A DNA stretch of 64,000 nt from Streptomyces roseicoloratus (GTDB lineage Bacteria; Actinomycetota; Actinomycetes; Streptomycetales; Streptomycetaceae), in contig NZ_SDOY01000137.1 of assembly GCF_004117935.1 (NCBI RefSeq), forward strand, positions 1-64,000, written 5' to 3'. The notes below the pieces were generated by a model, which saw only the letters and a list, made by a program, of their open reading frames with translations, was not told the origin of the DNA and did not search any database. Shown piece after piece: positions 45,089 to 56,297 of the stretch. A program made the translations under genes and the position numbers. Position 1 is the first letter of the stretch, and the number at the start of each line of letters is the position of its first letter.

Positions 45089-46669
45089 TCAGCCGCGGCT
45101 TCGCGCCGCCGCCACGGTGATCGCCGCCCCCGCGAGGCCCAACACCGCCGACGCGACCAGCGCCGTGTCCGGGCCCGCCGTCGACAGGGCCAGGGCGAGG
45201 GCCACGCCCGCCGACGAACCGATGTAGCGGGCGGTGTTGTTCGCGCCCGAGCCCATCGCGGCCCGCTCCTGCGGTACGGAGTCGACGGCGAGGCGCGGCA
45301 GAGCGGCGTTCAGCAGGCCGCTGCCCGCGCCCGCCACGACCAGGCCGACGAGCAGCCGGGGCCAGGCCGGACCCGCGTCCACCGCGCCGAACAACAGGAG
45401 CACCCCCGCCGTCGACAGGAGGAAGCCCACGGCGAGCTGGTACGCGGCCGGGACCAGGCCCGCCAGCCGACGCGCCTGGAGCGCCACCACGAACGCCGAG
45501 CCCGACCACAGCAGGAACAGCCACGCCGTGGTCATCGGCGCCATACCGGTGCCGCGCTGCAGCAGCGCGGGCAGCACACTGAAGAAGCCGATCACGGCGA
45601 GGCCCGTGAACAGCGCCCCCGCCGTGGCCGCCCGGAACGCCGGCCGCCGGAACAGCGCCAGGTCGATCATCGGCGCCGGGCCGCGCCGCTCCACCCGTAC
45701 GAAGGCCCCCGTCAGCACCACCGCGGCGAGCAGCAGGACGCCCACGGACGGGCGCAGCCAGCCGTCCCTGCCGAGGGTCAGTGCGGTGAGCAGCGCGCCG
45801 AGCGCGAGCCCGAGGGTGAGCGCCCCGGCGACGTCCGGCCGCCCCGCCCGCGGGGCCCGCGACTCGGCGAGGGCGCGCGCGCCGAACCCGGCCACGAGCA
45901 GCGTGCCCGCCGCCAGCACCTCGTACGTCCACCGCCAGCCGTCGACCGGGACGGCCGGTCCGGTCGGTCCGGTCAGTCCGGTCCGGTCGGCCAGGCCGCC
46001 CAGGCCGCCCAGCGCGGCCGTGCCACCCACGCTGCCCAGTGCGCCCGCGAGCAGCGGACCGAGCGCGATGCCCGCGCTCACGAACGCGCCCCACACCCCG
46101 GTCGCCCGGATCCTGGCCGCCCCGCCCGGGTACGCATGGGCGATCAGCCCCAGGCTCGCGGCGAGTACGGCTGCGCTCGCCGCGCCCTGGGCGATACGGG
46201 CGAGGGTGAAGGCGAGTGTGGAGCCGGCGAGGCCGCCGAGGGCCATGGTGAGGCCGAGGCCCAAGGTGCCGAGCAGGAAGACCCGGCGTCGCCCGTGGTC
46301 GTCGGCGAGGCTGCCGGCGAGGAGAAGGACGACGGCGAGACCGAGCGGGGTGCCGTTGAGCAGCCACGCCTGCGCGGAGGCGGGCGTACCGAACTCCCGG
46401 GCCATGACGGGCAGGTCGAGCATCGGCGCCGTGTAGTTCATCAGCGCGAGCGTGGTGGCGGCGCTGGTCACGGCGAGCGTCGCGGCGGGGCGATGGGGGC
46501 GGGCGGGGTGGTCGCCTTCGTGCCCCATCGCTTCCAATTCCGCTTCTGCTTCCGCTTCCGTTTTCGCTTCGGCTTCCGCATTCGCTGCCTTCGTCCGCGT
46601 CGCCGTAGCCGTTGCCGTTGTCAGCAGCGGCGTCTTCGTCGTCTTGGCGTCGGGGGCGGGCTGGGGCAT
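45089..46669 (-). CDS. MFS drug exporter (DHA2-like, 14 TM)
   Basis: Drug:proton antiporter-type MFS protein, up to 526 residues. The predicted N-terminus has a Glu/Ala run (EAEAEAKTEAEAEAELEA); a start at ATG 46528 (MGHEGDHPARP) would remove it. Motif A is in GSLADDHGRRRVFLLG and motif C-like glycines follow in helix 5. About 14 helices. The divergent HxlR gene and a pair of matching palindromes in the shared promoter show regulated efflux. The substrate is unknown. Confidence 0.88.
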   Translation of the reverse strand: MPQPAPDAKTTKTPLLTTATATATRTKAANAEAEAKTEAEAEAELEAMGHEGDHPARPHRPAATLAVTSAATTLALMNYTAPMLDLPVMAREFGTPASAQAWLLNGTPLGLAVVLLLAGSLADDHGRRRVFLLGTLGLGLTMALGGLAGSTLAFTLARIAQGAASAAVLAASLGLIAHAYPGGAARIRATGVWGAFVSAGIALGPLLAGALGSVGGTAALGGLGGLADRTGLTGPTGPAVPVDGWRWTYEVLAAGTLLVAGFGARALAESRAPRAGRPDVAGALTLGLALGALLTALTLGRDGWLRPSVGVLLLAAVVLTGAFVRVERRGPAPMIDLALFRRPAFRAATAGALFTGLAVIGFFSVLPALLQRGTGMAPMTTAWLFLLWSGSAFVVALQARRLAGLVPAAYQLAVGFLLSTAGVLLLFGAVDAGPAWPRLLVGLVVAGAGSGLLNAALPRLAVDSVPQERAAMGSGANNTARYIGSSAGVALALALSTAGPDTALVASAVLGLAGAAITVAAARSRG

Positions 46670-46723
46670 GCCGGGACCTCGCCTTCGGTGAGAGGAGTGC
46701 GGCGACTCGCCGTCTCCTGGTAG

Positions 46724-46740
46724 GTTCGTTCACTGAACCT
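46724..46740. promoter_or_regulatory. HxlR operator, exporter-proximal
   Basis: GGTTCGTTCACTGAACC, with GTTCA/TGAAC arms. It matches the second site at 46769 in 13 of 17 positions and lies on the exporter side of the divergent promoter. Confidence 0.7.
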
Positions 46741-46768
46741 TGACTCTCGGCTCACCGTAGCAGCCGTA

Positions 46769-46785
46769 GTTCAATCATTGAACCC
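46769..46785. promoter_or_regulatory. HxlR operator, regulator-proximal
   Basis: AGTTCAATCATTGAACC, containing the perfect palindrome GTTCAATCATTGAAC. It covers the expected -35 of hxlR, whose -10 box TACACT is at 46793-46798. Confidence 0.75.
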
Positions 46786-46804
46786 ACTCGCTACACTCGT
46801 CCCC

Positions 46805-47350
46805 ATGGCCCTCGGCAAGGACTACGCGAACCAGCACTGCTCCATCGCCCGCGCCCTCGAGGTCGTCGGCGAGCGCTGGACCCTCCTCGTCGTGCGCGAC
46901 GCCTTCTACGGCGTCCGCCGCTACAACGACTTCCTCGTCCACCTCGGCGCCCCCCGCGCCGTCCTCGCCGCCCGCCTCCAGTCCCTCGTCGATGTCGGCG
47001 TCCTGGACAAGCGCCGCTACCAGGAAGCGCCTCCGCGCGACGAGTACGTGCTCACCGAGCGCGGCATCCGCCTCTGGCCCGTCCTGCGCGCCCTCGGGCT
47101 GTGGGGTCGCGAGGCCCTGCCCGGCACGCTGCCCATGCGGTCCTTCCACCACGTCGCCTGCGGCACCGAGCTCGCACCCGCGGGCGACTGCCCGGCCTGC
47201 GGGCTCGCCGTTCCGCCCGCCGACATCGAGATGCGGCCCGGCGCCGGTCTCGACCCCGACCCCGCCGATCCCGTCAGCCGCGCCCTGCTGAAACCCCGCC
47301 GACTGCTCGTTCCGCTGGAACTCCCGCCGTCCGAATCGCGTCGTGTATAA
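46805..47350 (+). CDS. HxlR family transcriptional regulator
   Basis: Winged-helix regulator, 181 residues. The HxlR core is CSIARALEVVGERWTLLVVRDAFYGVRRYNDF, LGAPRAVLAARLQSLVDVGVLDKRRYQ and YVLTERGIRLWPVLRALGLWG. A C-terminal extension carries a CGTELAPAGDCPACGLAV cysteine cluster that may bind zinc. TACACT stands 6 nt before ATG 46805, so leaderless. It is divergent from an MFS exporter and likely represses it and itself through the two palindromes. Confidence 0.92.
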   Translation: MALGKDYANQHCSIARALEVVGERWTLLVVRDAFYGVRRYNDFLVHLGAPRAVLAARLQSLVDVGVLDKRRYQEAPPRDEYVLTERGIRLWPVLRALGLWGREALPGTLPMRSFHHVACGTELAPAGDCPACGLAVPPADIEMRPGAGLDPDPADPVSRALLKPRRLLVPLELPPSESRRV

Positions 47351-47413
47351 CGGATGAGACCTGTGGAACGGACCGTGAGCGGCCTGCGGAACGGCCGGTG
47401 GACGGAGGGTGAG

Positions 47414-47710
47414 ATGCTCGGCGATCTGGCCCTGCGCGTGCTCGCCCCGCTCCTCGTCCTCCTCGCCGTCGCCGACCTGCTCCTCTCCGAGGGAGCCGGC
47501 CTCTCCGCCACCGTCGCCGTCGCCGCGACCGCCTTCCTCTGCGCCCTCGTCGGCGGTGCCCGTACGGCCCTGCCCGTACCGCCCACCCGCGTGCGCACCG
47601 CCCTTCGCGACCGCGCGCGCCGCACCGCCTTCCTGCCGCAACGCGACCCCGACGCCTCGGGCCGCCGCAGGCCCCGGGCACCCGGCCGTCCCCTCCTGAC
47701 GGCCGCGTAG
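47414..47710 (+). CDS. DUF6412-type membrane protein
   Basis: 98 residues from ATG 47414, which has GACGGAGGG upstream; a longer frame starts at 47354. Two hydrophobic helices (LRVLAPLLVLLAVADLLL, ATVAVAATAFLCALVGGA), then a basic tail (VRTALRDRARRTAFLPQRDPDASGRRR). I recall DUF6412 genes next to short YidC genes in actinobacteria, as here. It may help or partner the insertase, which is inference from context. Confidence 0.75.
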   Translation: MLGDLALRVLAPLLVLLAVADLLLSEGAGLSATVAVAATAFLCALVGGARTALPVPPTRVRTALRDRARRTAFLPQRDPDASGRRRPRAPGRPLLTAA

Positions 47711-47741
47711 GGGCACACACCTCGCAGGGGCACGCACCTCC

Positions 47742-47785
47742 GTACGGAGATCTCGTACGGAGATCCCCGTGCGAGATCTCCGTAC
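47742..47785 (+). promoter_or_regulatory. long inverted repeat upstream of yidC
   Basis: GTACGGAGATCTCG (47742-47755) and its exact reverse complement (47772-47785) flank a 16-nt spacer that repeats TACGGAGAT once more. In RNA it forms a 14-bp stem about 75 nt before the YidC start. It could be a terminator, attenuator or operator. Confidence 0.6.
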
Positions 47786-47862
47786 TGCTGCTCCCCCCAC
47801 GCGGTTCCGTCCTGCCGACTTCCCCTTCCTTCCGGCACGACGAGACCCCACGGAGGGCTCCC

Positions 47863-48591
47863 ATGTCCGTTTTCGCCTCCCTTGTCGAGCAGCTCGCCGA
47901 CCTGCTCCGGCCGCTGTTCGCCACCGCCTCCACCGCCGCGGCGATCGTCCTGTTCACCATGGCCGTACGGCTCGCCGTCCACCCGCTCTCCCGGGCCGCC
48001 GCCCGCGGTCAGAAAGCCCGGACCCGGCTCGCCCCGCAGCTCGCCGACCTGCGCAAGAAGCACGCCAAGAACCCCGAGCGGCTGCAGAAGGCCGTGATGG
48101 AGCTGCACGCGAAGGAGAAGGTCTCGCCGTTCGCCGGCTGCCTGCCGAGCCTGCTCCAGGCTCCCGCCTTCCTCCTGATGTTCCACCTGTTCTCCAGCGG
48201 CCGGATGGCCGGCCACGACCTTCTCGGCGCCCCGCTCGGCGACCACTACGCCGACGCCCTCGCCCGCGGCGGGGTGTTCGGGCACGCCGGCCTGGTCTAT
48301 CTCGCCCTGTTCGCCCTCGTCGCCGTCGTCGCCACGTACACCTATCTGCGGACCAAGCGGCAGCAGCAGGCCGCGCCCGCGGTCGCCAACCCCGGCCAGC
48401 CGGGCGCCGCGCTCGCCGCCGGCATGGCCCGCTGGCTGCCGCTGCTCTCCTTCGCGACGCTGATCTCGGTCGCCGTCGTGCCGCTGGCCGCCGCGCTCTA
48501 CATCGTCACCAGCACCACCTGGAGCGCGGTCGAGCGGGCCTTCCTCTACCGCGACATGCCGACGGCGGGGGCGCTGGCTCCGACCATGTAG
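47863..48591 (+). CDS. YidC/Oxa1 family membrane insertase (short form)
   Basis: Membrane protein insertase of the Oxa1 core type, 242 residues and five helices, without the large periplasmic domain of proteobacterial YidC. Motifs include TMAVRLAVHPLSRAAARGQ, the coiled cytoplasmic loop LADLRKKHAKNPERLQKAVMELH, KVSPFAGCLPSLLQAPAFLLMF, and LPLLSFATLISVAVVPLAAALYIV. It has no neighbouring rnpA or jag, so it is a paralogue of the chromosomal-origin yidC. ATG 47863 follows CACGGAGG. Confidence 0.92.
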   Translation: MSVFASLVEQLADLLRPLFATASTAAAIVLFTMAVRLAVHPLSRAAARGQKARTRLAPQLADLRKKHAKNPERLQKAVMELHAKEKVSPFAGCLPSLLQAPAFLLMFHLFSSGRMAGHDLLGAPLGDHYADALARGGVFGHAGLVYLALFALVAVVATYTYLRTKRQQQAAPAVANPGQPGAALAAGMARWLPLLSFATLISVAVVPLAAALYIVTSTTWSAVERAFLYRDMPTAGALAPTM

Positions 48592-48960
48592 CGAGCGCGA
48601 GGTGGCCGGGGGCGCGGGGGCGCGGGGTGCGGGGGCGTGGGGCCGCGGTGAGTCGTGGTCCAGCGGCCTCGCGGAGTCGGCGTGACCCAGCCCGCTCGCC
48701 CCCTCGCCGCGTCGCCGCGTCGCCGCGTCGCCGCGTCGGTGCGTCGGTGCGTCGGTGTGCCGGTGCGTCGGTGTGTCGGTGTGTAGCCGTGGGTGCAGGC
48801 GCGTGGCGATTACTCGTGCGTAAGGGTCCAGGGTGTGAACGGGGGCTTGCAGAGAGCCCCTTTCTCTTGGAGGATCGACCAATCCTCCGATGGCCGCACT
48901 CCATCGGCCGGGGCACTCCAAGGCCCGCCCCGCGGGCCACCTCGACCAGAGGAGAAGACC
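48592..48960. other. repeat-rich intergenic region before FAH gene
   Basis: About 370 bp without a gene. It contains a tandem octamer-like array (48700-48786, listed separately) and a less GC-rich stretch (48800-48890) suited to a promoter. GAGGAGAAG just before 48961 is the ribosome-binding site of the next gene. Confidence 0.55.
48700..48786. repeat. tandem GCGTCGCC / GCGTCGGT repeats
   Basis: About ten 8-bp units that drift from CGTCGCCG on the left to GTCGGTGT on the right, a graded microsatellite suggesting slippage and point mutation. Not CRISPR: units are contiguous without spacers. Confidence 0.8.
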
Positions 48961-49818
48961 ATGAAGCTGCTGCGTGTCGGCCCGGCCGGGGCCGAGCGGC
49001 CTGCCCTCGTCGACCAGGACGGGACGCTGCGCGACCTGTCCGCGCTGGTCGACGACGTCGACGGCGCCCTGCTCGCCGACGGCTCCGCGCTCGACCGGAT
49101 CCGTGCCGCGCTCGCCGCGGGCGTGCTGCCCGCGCTCGACCCGACCGGGCTGCGCGTCGGCCCACCCGTCGGCCGCATCGGCAAGGTCGTGTGCATCGGG
49201 CTGAACTACCACGGCCACGCCGCCGAGGTCGGAGCCGCCGTCCCCGAGGAGCCGGTCGTCTTCCTCAAAGCCGCCGACACCGTCGTCGGGCCCGACGACA
49301 CCGTGCTCGTACCGCGCGGCTCGGTGAAGACCGACTGGGAGGTCGAGCTCGCGGTCGTCATCGGCCGCACCGCCCGCTATCTGGAGACGGACGAGGAGGC
49401 CCTCGCCCACGTGGCCGGCTACGCGGTCGCCCACGACGTGTCCGAGCGCGAGTTCCAGATCGAGCGCGGCGGCACCTGGGACAAGGGCAAGAACTGCGAG
49501 ACCTTCAACCCGCTCGGCCCGTGGCTGGTCACCGCCGACGAGATCCCCGACCCGCAGGACCTCGGACTCCGGCTCTGGGTGAACGGCGAGCTGAAGCAGG
49601 AGGGCCACACCTCCGACCAGATCTTCACGGTCGCCCAGGTCGTCCGCTACGTCAGCCGCTTCATGACCCTGTACCCCGGCGACGTCATCAACACCGGCAC
49701 GCCCGCCGGTGTCGCCATGGGGCAGCCCGAACCCAAGCCGTACCTGCGCGCGGGCGACGTCGTCGAGCTGGAGGTCGAGGGGCTGGGACGGCAGCGCCAG
49801 GAGCTCAAGGGGGCGTGA
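48961..49818 (+). CDS. fumarylacetoacetate hydrolase family protein
   Basis: FAH-fold metal enzyme, 285 residues. The C-terminal FAH domain has IGKVVCIGLNYHGHAAE, metal ligands in TDWEVELAVVIGR, SEREFQIERGGTWDKGKNCETFNPLGPWLVT, and NTGTPAGVAMG. Relatives include acylpyruvases, oxaloacetate decarboxylases and 2,4-diketo-3-deoxy-L-fuconate hydrolases; this sequence most resembles the latter broad group, and the substrate is open. ATG 48961 follows AGAGGAGAAG. Confidence 0.92.
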   Translation: MKLLRVGPAGAERPALVDQDGTLRDLSALVDDVDGALLADGSALDRIRAALAAGVLPALDPTGLRVGPPVGRIGKVVCIGLNYHGHAAEVGAAVPEEPVVFLKAADTVVGPDDTVLVPRGSVKTDWEVELAVVIGRTARYLETDEEALAHVAGYAVAHDVSEREFQIERGGTWDKGKNCETFNPLGPWLVTADEIPDPQDLGLRLWVNGELKQEGHTSDQIFTVAQVVRYVSRFMTLYPGDVINTGTPAGVAMGQPEPKPYLRAGDVVELEVEGLGRQRQELKGA

Positions 49819-52320
<2,502 letters not shown>

Positions 52321-52324
<4 letters not shown>

Positions 52325-53403
52325 AGGGTCACCGCGCTTCCCTCGCGGGCGGACGTCCTCGCCGCCTCCAGGACCTCGAGCGCGGCGGCGGCCTCGTACG
52401 CCGTGACGGGGTTCTCGCCGGTGCCGCGGAGGGCGGCGGCGACGGCCGCGTAGTAGGCGGGATAGTCGCCGGGCAGGGTCTCCACGGGCGTGCCGCCGCC
52501 GGTGAGCGGTGACTCTCCGGAGCCGAGGCGGCCCCACAGCTCCTCCGGCTCGACGCCCCACACGGCGCCGGGTTCCGGTCGCAGGCCCTCGCGCAGGGCG
52601 GCCTCCTGCGGGTCGAGGCCGTACTTCACGTAACCGGCCTTCCGGCCCAGGACGCGGAAGCGCGGGCCGAGTTGGGCGGTGGTGGCGCTCACCCAGAGGT
52701 GCGAGTGCACACCGTTGGCGTGGGTGATCGCGACGAACGTGTCGTCGTCGGCCTCGGCGCCCGGGCGGCGCACGTCGGACTCCGCGTACACGCGGACCGC
52801 CGGGCCGAAGAGGACGAGGGCCTGGTCGACGACGTGGCTGCCGAGGTCGTAGAGCAGCCCGCCGATTTCCTCGGGCGCGCCGGACTCGCGCCAGCCGCCC
52901 TTGAGCGTGGGGCGCCAGCGCTCGAAGCGGGACTCGAAGCGCTGGACCTCGCCGAGGGCGTCGTCGGCGATCAGCGCGCGCAGGGTGCGGAAGTCGTTGT
53001 CCCAGCGGCGGTTCTGGAAGACGGAGAGCAGCAGTCCGCGCGCGTCGGCGAGGGCGGCGAGGCCGCGCGCCTCGGCGGCGGTGCCGGCGAGCGGCTTGTC
53101 CACGACGACGGGCAGGCCGGCCTTCAGGGCGGCGGTGGCGACGGGCACGTGGGTCTTGTTCGGTGAGGCGATCACGACGAGGTCGAGCTCGGCGGCCCGT
53201 GCGATGAGCTCGTCGGCGGAGCCGACGACCCGCACGCCCGGGTGCTCGGCGCGGGCCTGGGCGGCACGCTCGGGGTTGCCGGTGGTGACCGTGTCCAGGA
53301 CGAGGTCGGGGGAGGCGGCGATCAGCGGGGCGTGGAAGACGGACCCGGCCAGGCCGTAGCCGACGAGGCCGACGCGGAGCGGCTGGGCGGTGGAGGAGCT
53401 CAT
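52321..53403 (-). CDS. Gfo/Idh/MocA family oxidoreductase
   Basis: NAD(P)-dependent sugar-type dehydrogenase, 360 residues. The Rossmann motif is VGLVGYGLAGSVFHAPL, the catalytic region VVDKPLAGTAAEA contains the conserved Lys of the EKP-like motif (DKP here), and YDLGSHVVDQALVLFG has the active His/Asp. The start ATG 53403 is preceded by in-frame ATG 53409. The 12-bp-arm palindrome directly upstream (53416-53442) and the divergent ROK regulator suggest sugar-responsive control. Confidence 0.92.
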
Positions 53404-53415
53404 GGGCATGGGCAC

Positions 53416-53442
53416 CACTTTGGCAACGCTGTTGCCAAAGTG
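53416..53442. promoter_or_regulatory. perfect ROK-type operator between divergent genes
   Basis: CACTTTGGCAAC and its exact reverse complement are separated by GCT. The right arm includes TTGCCA (53432-53437), the likely -35 of the ROK gene whose -10 CACAAT is at 53454-53459. The left arm lies 13 bp from the oxidoreductase start. Binding would shut both genes. Confidence 0.88.
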
Positions 53443-53465
53443 CAAGCGACAGGCACAATGGCCTG

Positions 53466-54941
53466 GTGAACAGGGACAAGGGGAATCGCGGCGCGGGCGA
53501 CAGAGACCGGGGGAGCGCGGCCGGGAGCGGTGGCGGGAGCGGTGGCGGGGTCAACCTCCCCGCGCTGCGCAGCCACAACGCCGCTCTGGTGCTCGACCTG
53601 CTCCGGACGGCGGGAGAGGCCGGCATCAGCCGTCTCGAACTGGCCGCACGCACCGGTCTGACCCCGCAGGCGGTCAGCAAGATCACCGCCCGGCTGCGGG
53701 CCGAGGGTCTCGCGGCGGAGGCCGGACGGCGCGCGTCGACCGGCGGCAAGCCGGCGACCGTCCTGCGGCTCGTCCCCGAGGCGGCGTACGCGATCGGGCT
53801 GCACCTCGACCGCGACGAGCTCACCGCCGTCCTCCTCGACCTCGCGGGCGAGCGTGTCGCCGTCCGCCGGGCCCCCCTCGACCTCGGCGCCGGCGCCGAA
53901 CCGGTCCTGTCGACGGCCCAGGCGGAGATCGCGGCGCTGCTGGCGGCGGGTGGGGTGGGCACGGTGGGTGCGGTGGGTGCGGCCGGTGTGGCGCGTGCAG
54001 CCGGTGCGGCCGATGTGGCCGGTGGGGCGGGTGCGGCCGGTGGGGTGCGTGTGGCTGGTGTGGCGAGCGCGACGGGGACGCCGGAAGTGCCGGTCGCGCT
54101 GGGCGGTGCGCCGGAAGCACGGGAAGCGCCGGAAGTACGGGAAGTACGGGAAGTACGGGAAGTACGGGAAGCATCGGAAGCATGGGAGGCGCCGGAAGCA
54201 CTGGAGGTGCCGGAAGCGAGCGTGTCGCGCAGCGCCCCGCCGGACAACCCCCCGGCGAACCGAGACGTCCCCGCCGCCCCGGCCGCCCCCGCCGGCCCCG
54301 CTGCCCCCGACCTCCTCGGTGTCGGGGTCGCCATGCCCGGGCCGCTGGACCATCTCGCCGGGACGCCCGGCCGGGTCACCGGGTTTCCCGAGTGGGACGG
54401 GTTCCCGCTGCGCGAGGAGCTGGGGCGGCGGCTCGGGCTGCCCGTGGTGCTCGACAAGGACACGAACGCCGCCGGCCTCGGCCTCGCCCTGCGCCCCGAC
54501 GCGCCCGGCTCCTTCGCGTACGTCCATCTCGGTACGGGCCTGGGCGCGGGGCTCGTCCTCGGCGGTGCCGTCCTTCGTGGCGGCAGGACCGGTGCCGGAG
54601 AGCTGGGGCACCAGACCGTCCGGCTCGACGGGCCGCCCTGTGACTGCGGCGGGCGCGGCTGCCTGGAGGTCCTGTGCCTGGCCGCGCTCGCGCGCGGCGA
54701 TCTCGACGAGGCCGCCAGGGTGCTCGGCACCGGCGCCGCGAACCTCGTGCGGCTGCTGGACATCGACCGCGTGCTGCTCGGCGGGCGCGCGGTGCTCGCC
54801 GAGCCCGAGGCCTTCGTGCGCGGGGCCCGCGAGGTCCTGGCCGGCCTCGGCCTCCCGACGCCCGTCGACGTCGTCGACCTTCCCGATCCCGTGGCGGAGG
54901 GCGCGGCGCACCTGGTCCTCGCCCCGGTCTTCGGCAAGTGA
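53466..54941 (+). CDS. ROK family transcriptional regulator with low-complexity insert
   Basis: 491 residues. A Gly/Ser-rich start precedes a winged helix (about 32-85, LRSHNAALVLDLLRTAGEAG, SRLELAARTGLTPQAVSKIT). The ROK sugar-kinase-like domain is split: its first strands (IGLHLDRDELTAVLLDLAGERV) end near 160, about 115 residues of low complexity follow, and the domain resumes at LLGVGVAMPGPLDH with the zinc motif GHQTVRLDGPPCDCGGRGCLE. CACAAT lies 6 nt before GTG 53466: leaderless. Likely autoregulated and repressing the divergent Gfo/Idh-UPF0303 operon in response to a sugar. Confidence 0.9.
   Translation: MNRDKGNRGAGDRDRGSAAGSGGGSGGGVNLPALRSHNAALVLDLLRTAGEAGISRLELAARTGLTPQAVSKITARLRAEGLAAEAGRRASTGGKPATVLRLVPEAAYAIGLHLDRDELTAVLLDLAGERVAVRRAPLDLGAGAEPVLSTAQAEIAALLAAGGVGTVGAVGAAGVARAAGAADVAGGAGAAGGVRVAGVASATGTPEVPVALGGAPEAREAPEVREVREVREVREASEAWEAPEALEVPEASVSRSAPPDNPPANRDVPAAPAAPAGPAAPDLLGVGVAMPGPLDHLAGTPGRVTGFPEWDGFPLREELGRRLGLPVVLDKDTNAAGLGLALRPDAPGSFAYVHLGTGLGAGLVLGGAVLRGGRTGAGELGHQTVRLDGPPCDCGGRGCLEVLCLAALARGDLDEAARVLGTGAANLVRLLDIDRVLLGGRAVLAEPEAFVRGAREVLAGLGLPTPVDVVDLPDPVAEGAAHLVLAPVFGK
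53940..54235 (+). repeat. in-frame coding repeats inside the ROK gene
   Basis: Two arrays: GTGCGG(C/T)CGGTG-like units from about 53945 to 54065, and GGAAGTACG units from about 54115 to 54215, with four nearly identical copies in a row. They encode Val/Gly/Ala and Glu/Val/Arg runs inserted in the ligand domain. Confidence 0.85.
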
Positions 54942-55192
54942 CCTCGGCGGTCGCCGGGCCGGCCGCTGTCCCCGGCCCCTGTCCCCGGTCGCTGTCCCCG
55001 GCCGCCGCCCCCGCCCGTCCCCTCTCCGCTCCGCGAACCCCGGGAGGGGGCTGATCTTCCGATCATCGGCTGATCGGGCGGAATTCGCGGCCCGCTTCCG
55101 CTCCGTGCCGCGTCGCTCGCCGGGCGCCCGGCGGCGCCGTGGCAGGGTCGCGGGCGAGACGTACGTCCGCGAGCAGCAAAGGCACCGCCACC

Positions 55193-56290
55193 ATGCGACC
55201 GCCCAGCACCGCCCTCGCCCTCACCGTTCTGGCCGGCGCCACGGCCACGGCCGCCGCGGTCGTCATGCTGCCGGTGGAAGCGGTGGCACGCGCGGTGCAC
55301 GCGGCCCACGCGCCGCAGACCCCACACGCCGCGCCCGCTCTCCCTGTCGTCCCTGCCGTCCCTGCCGTCCCTGCCATCTCTCCTGTCTCTCCCGTACGCA
55401 CCGCCCGCGCACCGCACACCGCGGACGGGCCGCATGCCGCGCCCGCTCCCCATCCCGCCCATCCCGGCCATTCCGGCCTTCCCGGCCACCCCGCCCAAGC
55501 CGCCCGCGCCCCGCAGGCCGCCCCGCACACCGCCCGCCCCCCGGGCCCCGTCGCCGTGCCCTCCTGCGGGACGGCCGACGCCGCCGAGTTCCCGCTGAAG
55601 ACCCGGATCCACGGCGGGCCCGCGGACTATCCGGCCGGCGGCGAGTTCCGGACCTGGCAGCTGGACCTCACCAACACGACCGTCGCGGCCTGCCGTGACA
55701 TCCACCCGGTGCTCGTCCTCACCGACCGGGACCGGACGCTGCGGCCGACGCAGATCCGGGCCGAGTTCTACGACGCCGACGCGCGGCTCTGGCGCCCGGT
55801 CGCCTTCGAGGCCACCGACCGCGCCGAGAACGTCGGCGTCTTCGACGCGCCGGTGCTGTCCACGGCGGTCCCGTCCTTCTCCGGGTTCGCGGTGCCCGCG
55901 GGCCGTACGCTCACCGTGCCCGTACGGCTCTCCTTCGGGGCCGACGCCGCGCCCGACGAGGTCGTCGTCAGCGCCGCCGTCGTGCAGAAGCGCGGCGGCG
56001 ACGGCGACTGGGTCGGGGAGTCGGGCGACTACCGCCTGCAGATCGGCCCGGCCGACCCGGACGCCGAAGCCTCCCCGGACACCGACGCCGACGCCGGCCG
56101 CACCGCGGACCCGTCCGCACCGCCCGCCCGCACCGCTCCCGCCGAACCGGGTGACTCCGAACTCGCCCGTACGGGAAGGGAGTCGGCGGCCCTGCGGCTC
56201 GCTCCGGTCTCCGCCGCCCTGCTCACGGCAGGCGGCGCGCTGACGTACCTGGCGTGGCGGCGCCGCCGCCGCCCGCGACCGCACCCGTAG
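55193..56290 (+). CDS. sortase-anchored surface protein (LARTG)
   Basis: 365 residues. Signal peptide-like start (RPPSTALALTVLAGATATAAAVV), then about 90 residues rich in Ala, Pro and His, presumably disordered. A folded beta domain runs from about 120 to 285 (EFPLKTRIHGGPADYPAGGEFRTWQLDLTNTTVAACRDIHPVLVL ... LTVPVRLSFGADAAPDEVVVSAAVV). The end is ELARTG, a hydrophobic helix and a basic tail, a typical class E sortase signal of the LAxTG type. The class E sortase gene is 10 kb upstream. Function on the wall unknown. Confidence 0.85.
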   Translation: MRPPSTALALTVLAGATATAAAVVMLPVEAVARAVHAAHAPQTPHAAPALPVVPAVPAVPAISPVSPVRTARAPHTADGPHAAPAPHPAHPGHSGLPGHPAQAARAPQAAPHTARPPGPVAVPSCGTADAAEFPLKTRIHGGPADYPAGGEFRTWQLDLTNTTVAACRDIHPVLVLTDRDRTLRPTQIRAEFYDADARLWRPVAFEATDRAENVGVFDAPVLSTAVPSFSGFAVPAGRTLTVPVRLSFGADAAPDEVVVSAAVVQKRGGDGDWVGESGDYRLQIGPADPDAEASPDTDADAGRTADPSAPPARTAPAEPGDSELARTGRESAALRLAPVSAALLTAGGALTYLAWRRRRRPRPHP

Positions 56291-56297
56291 AGCACCC

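Noticed and set aside
48700-48786. CRISPR-like array
   Set aside because: Contiguous 8-bp units without spacers and no cas genes anywhere in the window.
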